DNA from: CAZDCD01 sp964503885
GTDB lineage: Bacteria > Bacteroidota > Bacteroidia > Bacteroidales > UBA10428
Assembly: GCA_964503885.1 (NCBI GenBank)
Contig: CAZDCD010000012.1
Coordinates: 1-64,000 of the forward strand
Length of the DNA: 64,000 nucleotides
Direction: 5' to 3'
Shown: piece by piece, positions 36,001 through 45,600 of the stretch
Numbering within the stretch: position 1 is the stretch's first letter
Layout of the letters: the number at the start of each line of letters is the position of its first letter
Program-made: the position numbers and the translations under genes
The notes under the pieces: model-generated
What the model was told of the DNA's origin: nothing
Database searches by the model: none
The model's input: only the letters and a program-made list of their open reading frames with translations

Positions 36001-37519
36001 TCCCCTGGCCTTTTACGACTACAGCGAGAACCTGATCAGAGCTACTGATGTAAAATACATTGATGTAGCCGATGCCCGCATTTACCCTGATGAGGGCGAA
36101 GTGATCATTGAACAGGATGCCAAGATGAGGACGCTGGAAAATGCCAAAGTATTGGCAAACAGGTTAACCAGGTACCATATGTTTCATTCGTCAACCATAA
36201 ATGTTTACGGAAGAAAAAATTATGAAGGCATCGGCAATTATGATTATATCGATGAAAACGAAGAAATACAGCTCGTTCACTTCAATAAAATCGAAGTGGA
36301 TGAAAACGAAAAAACACATGCCAGCGGTGTGATCTTTGAACCTGATGAGTTTAAATTAAGTCCGTATTATTCTTACCAGGGAAAGGTTTATCTTAACGCA
36401 GAGGAGAAATACCTGACATTTGACGGTGCAGTTAAGATTGAACATGCTTGCGAATCAATTGAACCTAGGTGGCTTGATTTCAATTCACAAATTAATCCCC
36501 TTAGCATTTATATACCTGTACCCGAGCAACCTGTTGATATCAATAAGGCCAAAATTTATGCGGGACTGTTCATGCATTACGATTCGGTACATATCTATCC
36601 GGCATTCTTTACACCCAGAAAAAATTACAGCGATAAGAACCTGTTGCCGGTTAGTGGATTCCTTTATTATGATAAAGGCAGTCAATTGTATAAGATATCC
36701 TCAATGCCCAAACTGATCGATCGTGAACTTCCGGGCAATTACCTGAGTCTGCACAGAGAAATCTGTGAGCTATATGGCGAAGGCATGCTGGATATCGGAG
36801 CAAACCTGGGACTACTCAAACTACAGACAGCCGGAAATTTCAGGCATTACATCAACAGCAATAAAACAACCATCGATCTTTTATTGGGTATAGACTTTTT
36901 CTTCAGCCAAAATATCCTGAATATCATGGCCAATGAACTGGACAGCCTTCAGGGTTTGCAGGCAGTTGATATAAACCGAACCACTTATAATCGTGCCATG
37001 ATCGAAATTCTCGGTAAGGAGAAAACACAAGCCTTTAAAGATGAGCTGAATCTTTTCGGTACTGTAAAGGATATTCCCGAACCCATTAAACATACGATCA
37101 ATTTCACCTATCTGAAGCTGGAATGGAACGATGAGTCAAATTCGTATAGATCGGTAGGGAAAATTGGGATCGGAAGCATTGATAATATTCAGGTAAATAA
37201 GCTGGTAGACGGACTTATTGAAATTCAGATCAAACGAAGCGGGGACGTATGCGATATTTATCTTGAAGCCGACAAAAATACCTGGTATTATTTTGGATAC
37301 ACTCGAGGGGTAATGCAGGTACTTTCTTCCAACAAAGAATTCGTTGATCAGATTATTGCACTCAAACCAAACGAAAGAAAACAAAAAATCAGCGGAAAAG
37401 GACTGGGCGAATCGTATATCTATATGGTGTCAACAGACAGGAAGAAAACCCTTTTTTACAGAAGATATCTTGATATCCTTGAGGAAAGGCAAAATAAAAA
37501 TAAGGAACCCGACCGTTAA
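33002..37519 (+). CDS. Giant exported protein of unknown function
   Basis: A 1505-residue protein with a clear signal peptide ending at LQAQ (residue 23), followed by a short helical region to about residue 140 and then long stretches of repeated beta strands such as FKFEGQNFFFDYDSFKINL and FDSYHNIDMSFEQLVWK. Segments like IYPDEGEVIIEQDAKMRTLENA recall OstA/AsmA-type lipid-transport folds, but this is only a resemblance. About residues 457-518 look like a winged helix inserted in the beta region. There is no lipobox, sorting domain or barrel end. It follows prmA by 33 bases. I do not recognise a named family; a cell-envelope role is inferred. Confidence 0.75.
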   Translation: MKYSIRFLILLICSIFILSLQAQDIKKFSDDPTVFIDELSAFMGKNISEEDKNNLDYFIGLWRADSIGIFTPEEKLRIIGTCNTLLDRNARTFPHFSDYIQSVTTFKKKQLLPGKYQEWENGLLRLLHADKAVISKVGSYFDFTLHLLDSGYIYKSYSTIWSISNTEFKIDTSENVKVIFGTTDLTCYSKRDSIKIYGTSGIYDPVEHIWKGSSGKITWERAGFSSDSVFAELPAEYVIDITGSEYTAENAVFTNMYFFNKPLKGILVDKVKLIHSPQDATYPRFDSYQKNFKIRNLYQNINYEGGLSMQGSKLVGTGGQSENAKVSVYRHDSLLLTAFSGYFVFKADRINGINTSVIIKLDKDSIFHPGLDFRYIVPSRELTLSRSDKFTSRSPYFDSYHNIDMSFEQLVWKTDESVMQFKAPIGASVGIADFESVNYFNYGEYMSMQGIDEVHPLISIRSFAKKYGSEEFTATDFANYLRMPLHLVKQMLMRMSVAGYVFYDTNTEMAKIKPKLHTTLAASISKIDYDVLNFPSRIRAPLENAVFDLNSFDLTINGIPQIFVSDSQNVMIIPKRERIIMKKNRNFQFDGTVIAGLFKFEGQNFFFDYDSFKINLQNVDRLSINFLTGTYDNYGLPIADRVNSVIQHVTGELLVDEPDNKSGRKSYPEYPIFKSKENSYVFYDRPDIQSGAYDQSEFYFELLPYEMDSLDNFNSKSMRYEGEFVSAGIFPALNQTLSLQKDKSLGFSHVTDSAGLPIYGGKGAFTHQINMSNQGLRGKGIISYLTSQINSDDILFFPDSVNIHATDFTIAKKSSDPGFPMVKSENNYIHWLPYADELYAYKNSVDFTMFNDSTHLEGSLVLSPDGISGSGKMDLKNSELTSDHFTYNSDEIFADTSDFYLKSLHTDGFTVLTDNVKSHIDYRSRKGQFNSNEDYTLVNFPENRYVSFLDNFVWDMDKKELAMGSLKQPQSTDTIQGEEVPVGPTYISVHPKQDSLSFVSPLAFYDYSENLIRATDVKYIDVADARIYPDEGEVIIEQDAKMRTLENAKVLANRLTRYHMFHSSTINVYGRKNYEGIGNYDYIDENEEIQLVHFNKIEVDENEKTHASGVIFEPDEFKLSPYYSYQGKVYLNAEEKYLTFDGAVKIEHACESIEPRWLDFNSQINPLSIYIPVPEQPVDINKAKIYAGLFMHYDSVHIYPAFFTPRKNYSDKNLLPVSGFLYYDKGSQLYKISSMPKLIDRELPGNYLSLHREICELYGEGMLDIGANLGLLKLQTAGNFRHYINSNKTTIDLLLGIDFFFSQNILNIMANELDSLQGLQAVDINRTTYNRAMIEILGKEKTQAFKDELNLFGTVKDIPEPIKHTINFTYLKLEWNDESNSYRSVGKIGIGSIDNIQVNKLVDGLIEIQIKRSGDVCDIYLEADKNTWYYFGYTRGVMQVLSSNKEFVDQIIALKPNERKQKISGKGLGESYIYMVSTDRKKTLFYRRYLDILEERQNKNKEPDR

Positions 37520-37656
37520 TTTCGGGGTAATCCTGTATAGAGTTAAAAAGTTAATGAAAACAAGTAGAGCCGTTATGTTTAATCATTTATTCATTCCATG
37601 TTTACTAAACATATCGGGAATTTTACTAAACTTGCTATATATTAAATATTCTTGCA

Positions 37657-38982
37657 ATGGAAGATACCTTAATGGTATATACTGAAGCATTCAACAGCAG
37701 GATCAATTATATCTTCAACCATATTTTCTTCAGAATTCTGAAACAGGACTTTATATTGACCACAGATATCAAAGAATTTAAAAAACATAAAGGCCCAAAG
37801 GTAGGCTATTTTTCAAAAAATATTTGCGGTGAACTGACGATTATTCCAAGCGGATTGCTCCATGAAGACCTTATAAAAGAACAGGATATCCGTGTCACAG
37901 ATTGGGAAGGAACCAAAATATTTTTCCAGGTAAATGGTAAGGCAGACCTGCCCTTTGATATTTTTTCAGCCGTGTTCTTCATGATCACAAGATATGAGGA
38001 ATATCTTCCCTATTTTACTGAAAAGCTCGACCGTTTCGAAGCCTCACAGAGTATTGCTTTTAAGAATAAATTTCTTGATAAACCTGTTGTTGATCAATGG
38101 ATTATTATCCTTGAAAACAAGTTGATAAAAAAATATCCCGTTCTTAAGATCCCCGAATCCAGGTTTCGATTTCAATCCACCATTGATATTGATAACCCTT
38201 TTGCCTTTCTGCATAAAGGCTTTTTCAGAACCACTGGCGCCTTGCTGAAATCGGTATTGCGCCTGGATCTGAAAGCATTTATAAGCAGGATATTGACCTT
38301 GCAGGGAGCAAGAAAAGACCCTTTTGAAACCTATGGATATATAAACAGGATTGAACGCAAGTATAATTTTGAATCGATATATTTTTTTCTGGTTGGTGAC
38401 TACAGCCGGTATGATACGAGTATCCCTGTGAAAAAGCTGGCCTATCAGAATCTGATCGTTGACATACACGGAACACACAAAATAGGTTTACATTCTTCTT
38501 TCAGCTCAACCAAAAGTTTTAATGCCCTTCTTGAAGAGAAACAACGCCTCACGAAAGTCATCAATGAACAGATCACCAGGAGCAGGCAACATTACCTGAT
38601 GCTTAAGATGCCTGAAACATATCAGAAACTGATTGAAGCAGGGATCAAAGAAGACTACTCGATGGGATACGCGACAGAACTGGGATTCAGGGCAGGAACC
38701 TGTAATCCGTTCAAATTTTATGATCTCTCAAAAGAAAAGGAGATGAACCTAATGATTTATCCTTTTCAGATTATGGAAGTAGCCCTGCACAATTACAAGC
38801 GTCTTAGAAGCAAAGATGCAATAGAACCCATCACTAAAATAATCGATGCGGTAAATGATGTAAACGGATTGTTTATCTCATTATGGCATAACGAATCGTT
38901 ATCAGAATATGGAATGTGGATCGGATGGCGCGAAGTTTTTGAAGAGATGGTAAACTACGCTGTTGATCTTGTTCTCCGTTAG
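37657..38982 (+). CDS. Polysaccharide-deacetylase-like protein
   Basis: A 441-residue cytoplasmic-looking protein without signal peptide. The layout matches the polysaccharide-deacetylase family group seen in Bacteroidota: an N-terminal domain (about 1-150, with AVFFMITRYEEYL), then a NodB-like region with STIDIDNPFAF carrying the usual Asp pair, HKIGLHSSFSS holding the candidate zinc histidines, a helical ERIxR-type segment and GYATELGFRAGTCNPFKFYD. The end LFISLWHNESLSEYG has the last catalytic histidine. Deacetylation of a cell-surface sugar is inferred; the substrate is unknown. Confidence 0.8.
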   Translation: MEDTLMVYTEAFNSRINYIFNHIFFRILKQDFILTTDIKEFKKHKGPKVGYFSKNICGELTIIPSGLLHEDLIKEQDIRVTDWEGTKIFFQVNGKADLPFDIFSAVFFMITRYEEYLPYFTEKLDRFEASQSIAFKNKFLDKPVVDQWIIILENKLIKKYPVLKIPESRFRFQSTIDIDNPFAFLHKGFFRTTGALLKSVLRLDLKAFISRILTLQGARKDPFETYGYINRIERKYNFESIYFFLVGDYSRYDTSIPVKKLAYQNLIVDIHGTHKIGLHSSFSSTKSFNALLEEKQRLTKVINEQITRSRQHYLMLKMPETYQKLIEAGIKEDYSMGYATELGFRAGTCNPFKFYDLSKEKEMNLMIYPFQIMEVALHNYKRLRSKDAIEPITKIIDAVNDVNGLFISLWHNESLSEYGMWIGWREVFEEMVNYAVDLVLR

Positions 38983-39028
38983 AAAACTGCGGAAGAGGAA
39001 CCGGTGCGGGACGAAAAGTAACCAGCAA

Positions 39029-39871
39029 TTACTTCGTGAGATCATACAATAATTTAATCTCCCCAGGCCATAGTTCTTCAACCGGCGTTTCAAGAATAAT
39101 GGGTATACCATCAAACCGGGAATCTTTCATAAAATGGCTGAATGTTTCGAGTCCAAGCAAACCTTTCCCGAGATTTTCGTGCCGGTCGACTCTTGAAGCC
39201 AGGTCTTTTTTTGAATCATTCATATGTATTCCCTTCAGGTATTTCAGCCCGATAATTTTTTCAAAATCCCGGAAAGTCCGGGTAAATCCATCCATGGTTT
39301 TGATATCATAACCTGCCGTGTATGCATGGCATGTATCGATGCATACACCTGCACGGCTCTTATCTTCAATATGATCAATGATAAAGCTGATTTGTTCAAA
39401 AGTATGACCCATATTCGACCCTTGCCCTGCAGTATTTTCAATGACAGCCGTGACATTTTTAGTATGATCGAGTGCTATATTTACCGATTCGGCAATCCTT
39501 TTAAGGCATTCTTCCTCGGTGATCAGGGTTAAATGGCTTCCCGGATGAAAATTCAACCTGTCGAGCCCGAGCAGCTCACAACGTTTCATCTCATCATTGA
39601 ATGCTTCCCTTGACTTCCCAAGTTTTTCGTCATCAGGATGGCCTAGATTGATCAGGTACCCGTCATGAGGCAATATTTGCGACGGCCCGAATCCGAATTT
39701 TTCGCAATTGATCTTGAAATTATTGATATTTTCAGAAGTCAGCGGCTTAGCTTCCCACTGCCGTTGATTTTTAACAAACATGCCAAATGCCCTGGCACCT
39801 ATATTTTTGGCATTTGCCGGGGCATTTTCCACACCACCTGAAATGCTTACATGTGCACCTATATATTTCAT
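39029..39871 (-). CDS. nfo: Endonuclease IV (AP endonuclease)
   Basis: A 280-residue TIM-barrel AP endonuclease with three zinc ions. The metal ligands fall in the expected motifs: GAHVSISGG at the start, FHPGSH, VIENTAGQG, CIDTCHAY, GIHMNDSK, RHENLGKG and LETP near the end. Normal length. With nth and uvrA it is the third DNA-repair gene in the window. It is convergent with the deacetylase-like gene. Confidence 0.97.
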   Translation of the reverse strand: MKYIGAHVSISGGVENAPANAKNIGARAFGMFVKNQRQWEAKPLTSENINNFKINCEKFGFGPSQILPHDGYLINLGHPDDEKLGKSREAFNDEMKRCELLGLDRLNFHPGSHLTLITEEECLKRIAESVNIALDHTKNVTAVIENTAGQGSNMGHTFEQISFIIDHIEDKSRAGVCIDTCHAYTAGYDIKTMDGFTRTFRDFEKIIGLKYLKGIHMNDSKKDLASRVDRHENLGKGLLGLETFSHFMKDSRFDGIPIILETPVEELWPGEIKLLYDLTK

Positions 39872-40018
39872 TGTATTCGATAAAATACAGAAAAACCTGT
39901 TAACATTACCTGATTACTATATATTCAAAATAAGAACAGATGATTACTTAAAAAGTTAACGATGAATACCGGAGAATCTTTGGGGATTTGAGTATTTCCC
40001 TCAGCTTATTTCACCCGA

Positions 40019-41137
40019 TCATTTATCGTCTGCATAATACCTTCCGAGGTACCTGATAATGTCGCTTCTCAGCTCAAAGGGTTCGACGGCTCCATTGTAT
40101 TTTTTCAATACTTCCCCTCCCGGTTCAATTAACAGTGTTACAGGTAGATTACCCGACCAGTCGTTTCCAATAGCATCAATAAGTTTATATTTATCTGCAA
40201 TTTCAAAAATATAATTTGGTATGGCAGATTGCTTTTCCTGTAGAAATGCAAGTACTTTATCCTGAATTGTCGGCTTATCCGCAGAGATCGAAACAAACCG
40301 GAAATCCCTGTTCAGATACATGCGATATGTATATACCAATGAAGGATATTCGATGATACACGGTCCGCACCATGTTGCCCAAACATTTACCATAAGCAGC
40401 TTGTCGGTATTGTTCGACAATAAATCCCTGATCCCTGCTACATCTATTGGTTCAAGATTTACCGGTTTTGCGGCCCAGTCGGCATCGAGTTTATTCTTCC
40501 ATTTGCTTTTTTCTTCCCATTTAATAGAGCATCCAAATGTTTTGGTTTCTTTTACAGCAACTTCCTTTCCTGTAATCAATGCATCAAGTGCATCGGTAAG
40601 ATCATTTTCGGATGGCTTGATATAAGGATTCTCCGTGTTATCGATCCTCCCGGAATAGCGTAATATCCTGTTCTCGTCAAAGACAAAGACGTGAGGGGTT
40701 GCTTTGGGTCCGTATGACCTGGATACTTGCTGTAAATCACCATCGTATAGATATGGGAAATTGAAGTTCATTTCTTCAGCCCTGATCTTCATGTCTTTGA
40801 GCTCATCACCAAGATCTGAATAGCCCATTTCTTCGATACACAATGCCTTGGGTGAGTTTGGTGAAATGGCAACAAAGCCTACCTTTTCAGGACGGTAAGA
40901 CTTTACAATCCGGATAATTTTATTTTCATATGCCTGTGCCGTAGGACAATGGTCACATGTAAAAATAATCACCAGGTATTTATAGGCATCGAAATCGCCA
41001 AGGCTGTGATTCTTACCATCTACACCTGGCAAACTAAAGTCAATAGCTTTACTGCCTATTGCCAGAGTTGCAGGTTCATCTGAAAATGCAACTAACTGCA
41101 ATAGCACAAACGGGATAATTATCAATTTTTTAGACAT
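40019..41137 (-). CDS. Two-domain thioredoxin/redoxin-like exported protein
   Basis: A 372-residue protein with a signal peptide. Domain 1 (about 30-185) is redoxin-like with FTCDHCPTAQ, a CxxC at about residue 60. Domain 2 (about 225-365) is TlpA/ResA-like with NVWATWCGPCIIEYP at about residue 257 and a cis-proline region NLPVTLLI. Two CxxC sites in tandem suggest a thiol-disulfide exchange role in the periplasm. The ATG at 41137 gives a standard signal peptide; the ATG at 41155 would add six residues. It lies 33 bases downstream of module component B (copy 2) on the same strand, and that secreted protein has four cysteines. Confidence 0.88.
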   Translation of the reverse strand: MSKKLIIIPFVLLQLVAFSDEPATLAIGSKAIDFSLPGVDGKNHSLGDFDAYKYLVIIFTCDHCPTAQAYENKIIRIVKSYRPEKVGFVAISPNSPKALCIEEMGYSDLGDELKDMKIRAEEMNFNFPYLYDGDLQQVSRSYGPKATPHVFVFDENRILRYSGRIDNTENPYIKPSENDLTDALDALITGKEVAVKETKTFGCSIKWEEKSKWKNKLDADWAAKPVNLEPIDVAGIRDLLSNNTDKLLMVNVWATWCGPCIIEYPSLVYTYRMYLNRDFRFVSISADKPTIQDKVLAFLQEKQSAIPNYIFEIADKYKLIDAIGNDWSGNLPVTLLIEPGGEVLKKYNGAVEPFELRSDIIRYLGRYYADDK

Positions 41138-41170
41138 ATATAAAAAATAATGCATTTAACAAAATAAAAT

Positions 41171-41617
41171 TTATTTAGCCGAATCGGTTTTCCGGAATTC
41201 TATAACTACTCCGACGCAGCGAAATTCCTTCTCCTCCCGGGGTGAGGCTTCAGGGACCGACACTTCAATGATGAGATTCTTAGTCGATTTATTTGTAAAT
41301 GTAACCGATTGCTGGTAATCCTTGTCCGCATTATCAAAAAGAACCGACCTGTCAGCATCGTCTTCAAGGATCCTGAAATGCAGCTGACCGAATTTCCGGT
41401 GCGCACATACAGCAATATAATAATCTTCACCGTCATAGGCAACCATTTGAATTTCAGATGTATGGCCTTTTGTGAAAAGCATACTGGTTGACTGCCGGCT
41501 GTAGAAAAAGGTATAATCGGCATACGGGCAATGATATTGGTGATAATCGGTACAATCCTGGGAATAGGTCAACATTGGAAACAATACAACCAGGTATATA
41601 ATATTTAAGATTTTCAT
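41171..41617 (-). CDS. Small secreted four-cysteine protein, module component B (copy 2)
   Basis: A 148-residue protein with a signal peptide ending near LTYSQ. The mature part begins with C-x7-C (CTDYHQYHC), has GEDYYIAVC in the middle and ends with RCVGVVIEF: the same four cysteines and spacing pattern as the protein at 21853-22293. The region between carries the shared pattern L(H/E)F-I...VL(F/Y)DN and IEVSVPEA / IAVKVPDG. It follows component A after 19 bases. The longer frame up to 41737 overlaps component A and is not the likely start; the ATG at 41617 is. Confidence 0.83.
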   Translation of the reverse strand: MKILNIIYLVVLFPMLTYSQDCTDYHQYHCPYADYTFFYSRQSTSMLFTKGHTSEIQMVAYDGEDYYIAVCAHRKFGQLHFRILEDDADRSVLFDNADKDYQQSVTFTNKSTKNLIIEVSVPEASPREEKEFRCVGVVIEFRKTDSAK

Positions 41618-41636
41618 GGTACTCTTTTTTCGAATA

Positions 41637-42530
41637 TTAAACTTCAGCATTCGTAATTTTTGACCGTATTTCGGAAATAATCCTTTTAAGTTCCGTGTAT
41701 TGCTCTGCGCTAATCCTGAATTGTTTTTTTCCTTCAAAAACTAGCTGACCATCGGGACTTTCTGTAACTTTTGTTTTTTCAGCAGTTTTCGGAAGTTGTT
41801 CATAAAAATCGGTAAGTGGTTTAAGCATATCCAGAACATTTCTGATGTTTTCATCATCAGTGAATTCACTGGAGTATTTTATGATATTTTTATAAACTAT
41901 TTTCTGATCCAGAATTTTCTGGGACGTTATATTCTCCGGTGAATAAGCTCCTGAAACGGTGAGTGTAATATTCATAAATTCAATAAAACTGCCTGTTGAT
42001 ATTATCGCAAAGATGTTTTCTTTATCATTGGCGGATAAATAATCGACGATGCTGGAAAACGCTTCTTCTGAAATTGCATCAAGTGAGTCGATGTTTCTAA
42101 TATTATTATCAATCCGGTCAATCAGTGATTTCTCGAAAGCCGAAGATATCCTGAGTTTTTCGCTGAGGAGGTATACTGCCTGGAGGTAATCAAGTGATTC
42201 TTTATATCGCTGGAATAGTGTAATATAGGCCAGATCGGCTGAATATACACCCATATTGAGCGCCTGATCCAAAGAAGTCATGTAATTATCGATCTGGCTT
42301 ATAGGATTCAGAACTGCAGGCGCAAAAGTAATTCCCGCACTATCGATAAATGAGAACATTTCCCTGGGTGAAGGGAAACGGAAATAAACATCTTTGAGAT
42401 CTTTCGTAAGCGCATATAAACCGGAATCTTCAATCTGTGTATTGTCTCCGTTTTTACGGGAAGGTTCATACCTGCATCCGCCAATAAAAACCAGCAGCAA
42501 TAGCAAGGGGAACGTTTTTTCTAATTTCAT
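41637..42530 (-). CDS. Uncharacterised lipoprotein, module component A (copy 2)
   Basis: A 297-residue helical lipoprotein (lipobox IGGC near residue 18). It is a paralogue of the protein at 20900-21841: FRFPSPREMFSFIDSAGITF, NMGVYSADLAYITLFQRY and the C-terminal helix AEQYTELKRIISEI line up with the corresponding parts. The order A then B is the same at both loci, while the surrounding genes differ, so the pair moves or was duplicated as a unit. The ATG at 42530 is used; the upstream codon at 42548 is TTG. An ABCG-type transporter gene ends 129 bases upstream on the same strand. Confidence 0.83.
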   Translation of the reverse strand: MKLEKTFPLLLLLVFIGGCRYEPSRKNGDNTQIEDSGLYALTKDLKDVYFRFPSPREMFSFIDSAGITFAPAVLNPISQIDNYMTSLDQALNMGVYSADLAYITLFQRYKESLDYLQAVYLLSEKLRISSAFEKSLIDRIDNNIRNIDSLDAISEEAFSSIVDYLSANDKENIFAIISTGSFIEFMNITLTVSGAYSPENITSQKILDQKIVYKNIIKYSSEFTDDENIRNVLDMLKPLTDFYEQLPKTAEKTKVTESPDGQLVFEGKKQFRISAEQYTELKRIISEIRSKITNAEV

Positions 42531-42659
42531 CGTCTTGAATTTGATCAAAAAATTACTATTTTTTTATGAGTTTTCAGGCATCCTTGAAAGGTTTTTTAAC
42601 TGTAAAGAATACCCAGCATAATATTGCAGGTACATATTCAGTCAGTTGCAGTAAAAAAT

Positions 42660-45600
42660 TCAGGAGGATTTTCCGATTTTATTTGACATATACCTGAGAA
42701 TACCAGTCTGCAAACAGATGAACAAAAAAACGTTCATTATCCACAAAATCAAAACATTGAACCAATATGTTTCAATCACAAAATTCCCCAGCCTCTTTAC
42801 AGGTGTATAAAATTGTGCCCGTCCATACCTGTTTTCAGGCATTTGAAATACCGGTTCGGCTTTGCGGATCAATTCCGATATGTACCTGATTATCTTCTCA
42901 GTTTCACGCTTATTCATGACTATTTCGGCCACGCTTTCGTTATGATAGCGTTGCCGGAAGGCAACCAGTCTTTCATTTCCGCCAAATGAATGTTCCATCT
43001 TCTTAAGTATTCGGTCTTTTTCTGTCACGGCATTTTTAAGAACTTTTGAATAGTACTTCTTCAACCGGTCGAGATACGCGTAAATCCTTTCGACAGTTTC
43101 AAACCTTAAAGGATCTTGTAATAGATCTTCGGTTTGGTTAAATTCGGGAATAGCCGTGTTGAAGGTTGCAATATTCTTAAACTCATTATAAATTATGGTA
43201 AGGTTGTTTGTTTGTGTTTTTTTTTCTTCGCCGGTTGATTTTAATAAGTATTCATCAAGCATCGATTTCATTTCAGGTATCTTGTAATTGATGTTGAAAG
43301 AGGCATCGCTTTCTTCCCGTTCTGTATCATATACCTGCCGCTCAAATGCATTGTATCTGAACTGGTGCACCATTAAAGCCTCATAGGCCCAGCGTGCCGG
43401 AATAACATCACCGATAATCGGCACATATTTCTGGGTGGTGATCCGTTTATTTAGCTTGTCAAATTTTACCATAGCACCGCCGAGCAAGATTTGGGGTACA
43501 AGAAGCAAGGGTATAACTATATAGATAGCAACCACCGATTTCAGGTTGTCCGAAATATTCAATCCGACTAAATTTGAAAAAACAGACAATGTAAACAACA
43601 TAAACCAGTATATCATGAACATCTCCCTGATCCCCAGGATCCGGTTACCGATCAATACAAAGACAAAAGACTGAAAGGCAGAAAGCAGGATCAGGTAAAC
43701 AGCCTTGGAATTGTAATAGCTGAAGGTACTTAGGCTTAGAAACGATTCACGCCGGATGATTCTCCGGTCGCGGATAATTTCTTCTGCACTCACCATCATT
43801 CCTAAAAAGAGTGAAACAATCACTGCCATAAATATATATACCGGTAAATTCAGATTCTCGCTGAAAATATAGGCATAAGGATCTGTATCAGTACCTTTAT
43901 TGTACCTGGTAAAAATTCCCAGTATGAGGGCAAGAAGCGGTGCCTCCAGAAGATTGATCACCAAATACTGCCTGTCAGCGATCTTGGTCTTTAGGTTTCG
44001 TATACTGAAAATAATAAACTGCCTGAATTTACCCGGAATACTGAAATGACTGACAGGCAGATTAATCTTTGTATCATGGTAGTTCCTGGACTGGGGTTCG
44101 ATATTTTTTTTATACCGGTCATACCACTCGTCAGGTGTTGTTATCCTATTTTCGGTATAATGACCCGAGTCATCCACCGTTTTTGCTTCAACGATCTGCA
44201 GGATCTGTTCGGGATTCAGATTACCGCATGTCATGCACTCCCCGCTTTCGGCATTTATAAGCTGATTGTGCGATTTGAAATATACGGGTGATTCAATAGG
44301 ATTGCCATTATAGATGACCTGACCATCCTGATCGGTTATGATCAGTTTATCAAAAAGCTTGAAAATGTCGGATGAGGGTTGATGAATGGTTACGATTACC
44401 AGTTTCCCGCTTAATGCATGTTCCTTGAGCAGGTCCATAACAACCTCGGAATCGGTAGAAGACAATCCAGATGTGGGTTCATCAACAAACAAGACATACG
44501 GTTCCCTGATCAGTTCAAGTGAGATATTCAGCCGTTTGCGCTGACCCCCGCTGATGAATTTGTTCAGTGGAGTGCCAACCTTTAGATTCCTTGATTCATA
44601 CAAACCAAGGTCTGTTAATGTTTTATCAACTTTATCAACAATCTTTTCATGGTCCAGGTCTTTGAAGCACAGCATGGCATTGTAATAGAGGTTCTCAAAT
44701 ACCGTAAGTTCCTCTATCAGCAAATCATCCTGGGGGATATATCCTATAATTCCCTTAAGTTTGCTTTTTTCGTGATGGACATCGAAGCCGTTGATGGTGA
44801 CCTTCCCGCTTTTTGGTTTCAGATTTCCGTTAAGCAAATTCATCAGCGTAGATTTGCCGGTTCCGCTTCCTCCCATAATGCCTATCATCTGGCCGTTTTC
44901 TTCCACCAATGAAAATTCCATAATCCCTTTTCTGCTGTTCTTGAACCTGAATTCGACTTCATGTGCAGCAAGCACTATCAGATCGGTACCCGTTTTCAGG
45001 AATTGTCTGACGATATCACTGTGATGAAGCGATCCGAAAATTGGGGAATGTATGAATGAACCTTTCTCAAAAATATAGCTCCGGTTTGGTAGTATATTCC
45101 TTCCGTTGAGGTATAACTGGTCATTATACTCAATATACCTGAATACATAACTGCTTGTGTGTGAGATACGAATAAAAACTATTTTGCCTTTAAGTTTCTT
45201 TTTTTGTAAATGTTGAATTTCAGGTATGGAAGACTTTTCAGCACCATCGATGACAAGCAGGTTCTCTCTATCGTCAATCTCTGCATAGGAATCGAGAACA
45301 AATGATTTACAGGAATGGTAAACCGATTCATTGAAGTGAAGAGCAAGGGCCAGCGTTTTGATTATGTCTATATCATCAGATGTTAAATTTTCTTTAATGC
45401 TTAATATTTCAAGCATCTGCAATAAGATCAGCACTTTTTGTCTCTGAATCAGCACCTTGTTAATCTGTTCGCAGATTATTAAGGCTTTAATGGTAAATAA
45501 TGAATCTTTTTCCCGGATCTTTTTTTTCCTTCTTTCAACGAAGTCCTTGTTATAAAACCGGTAAATATAAAGGTACTGGTTTACCTTGTCGTTACTTACC

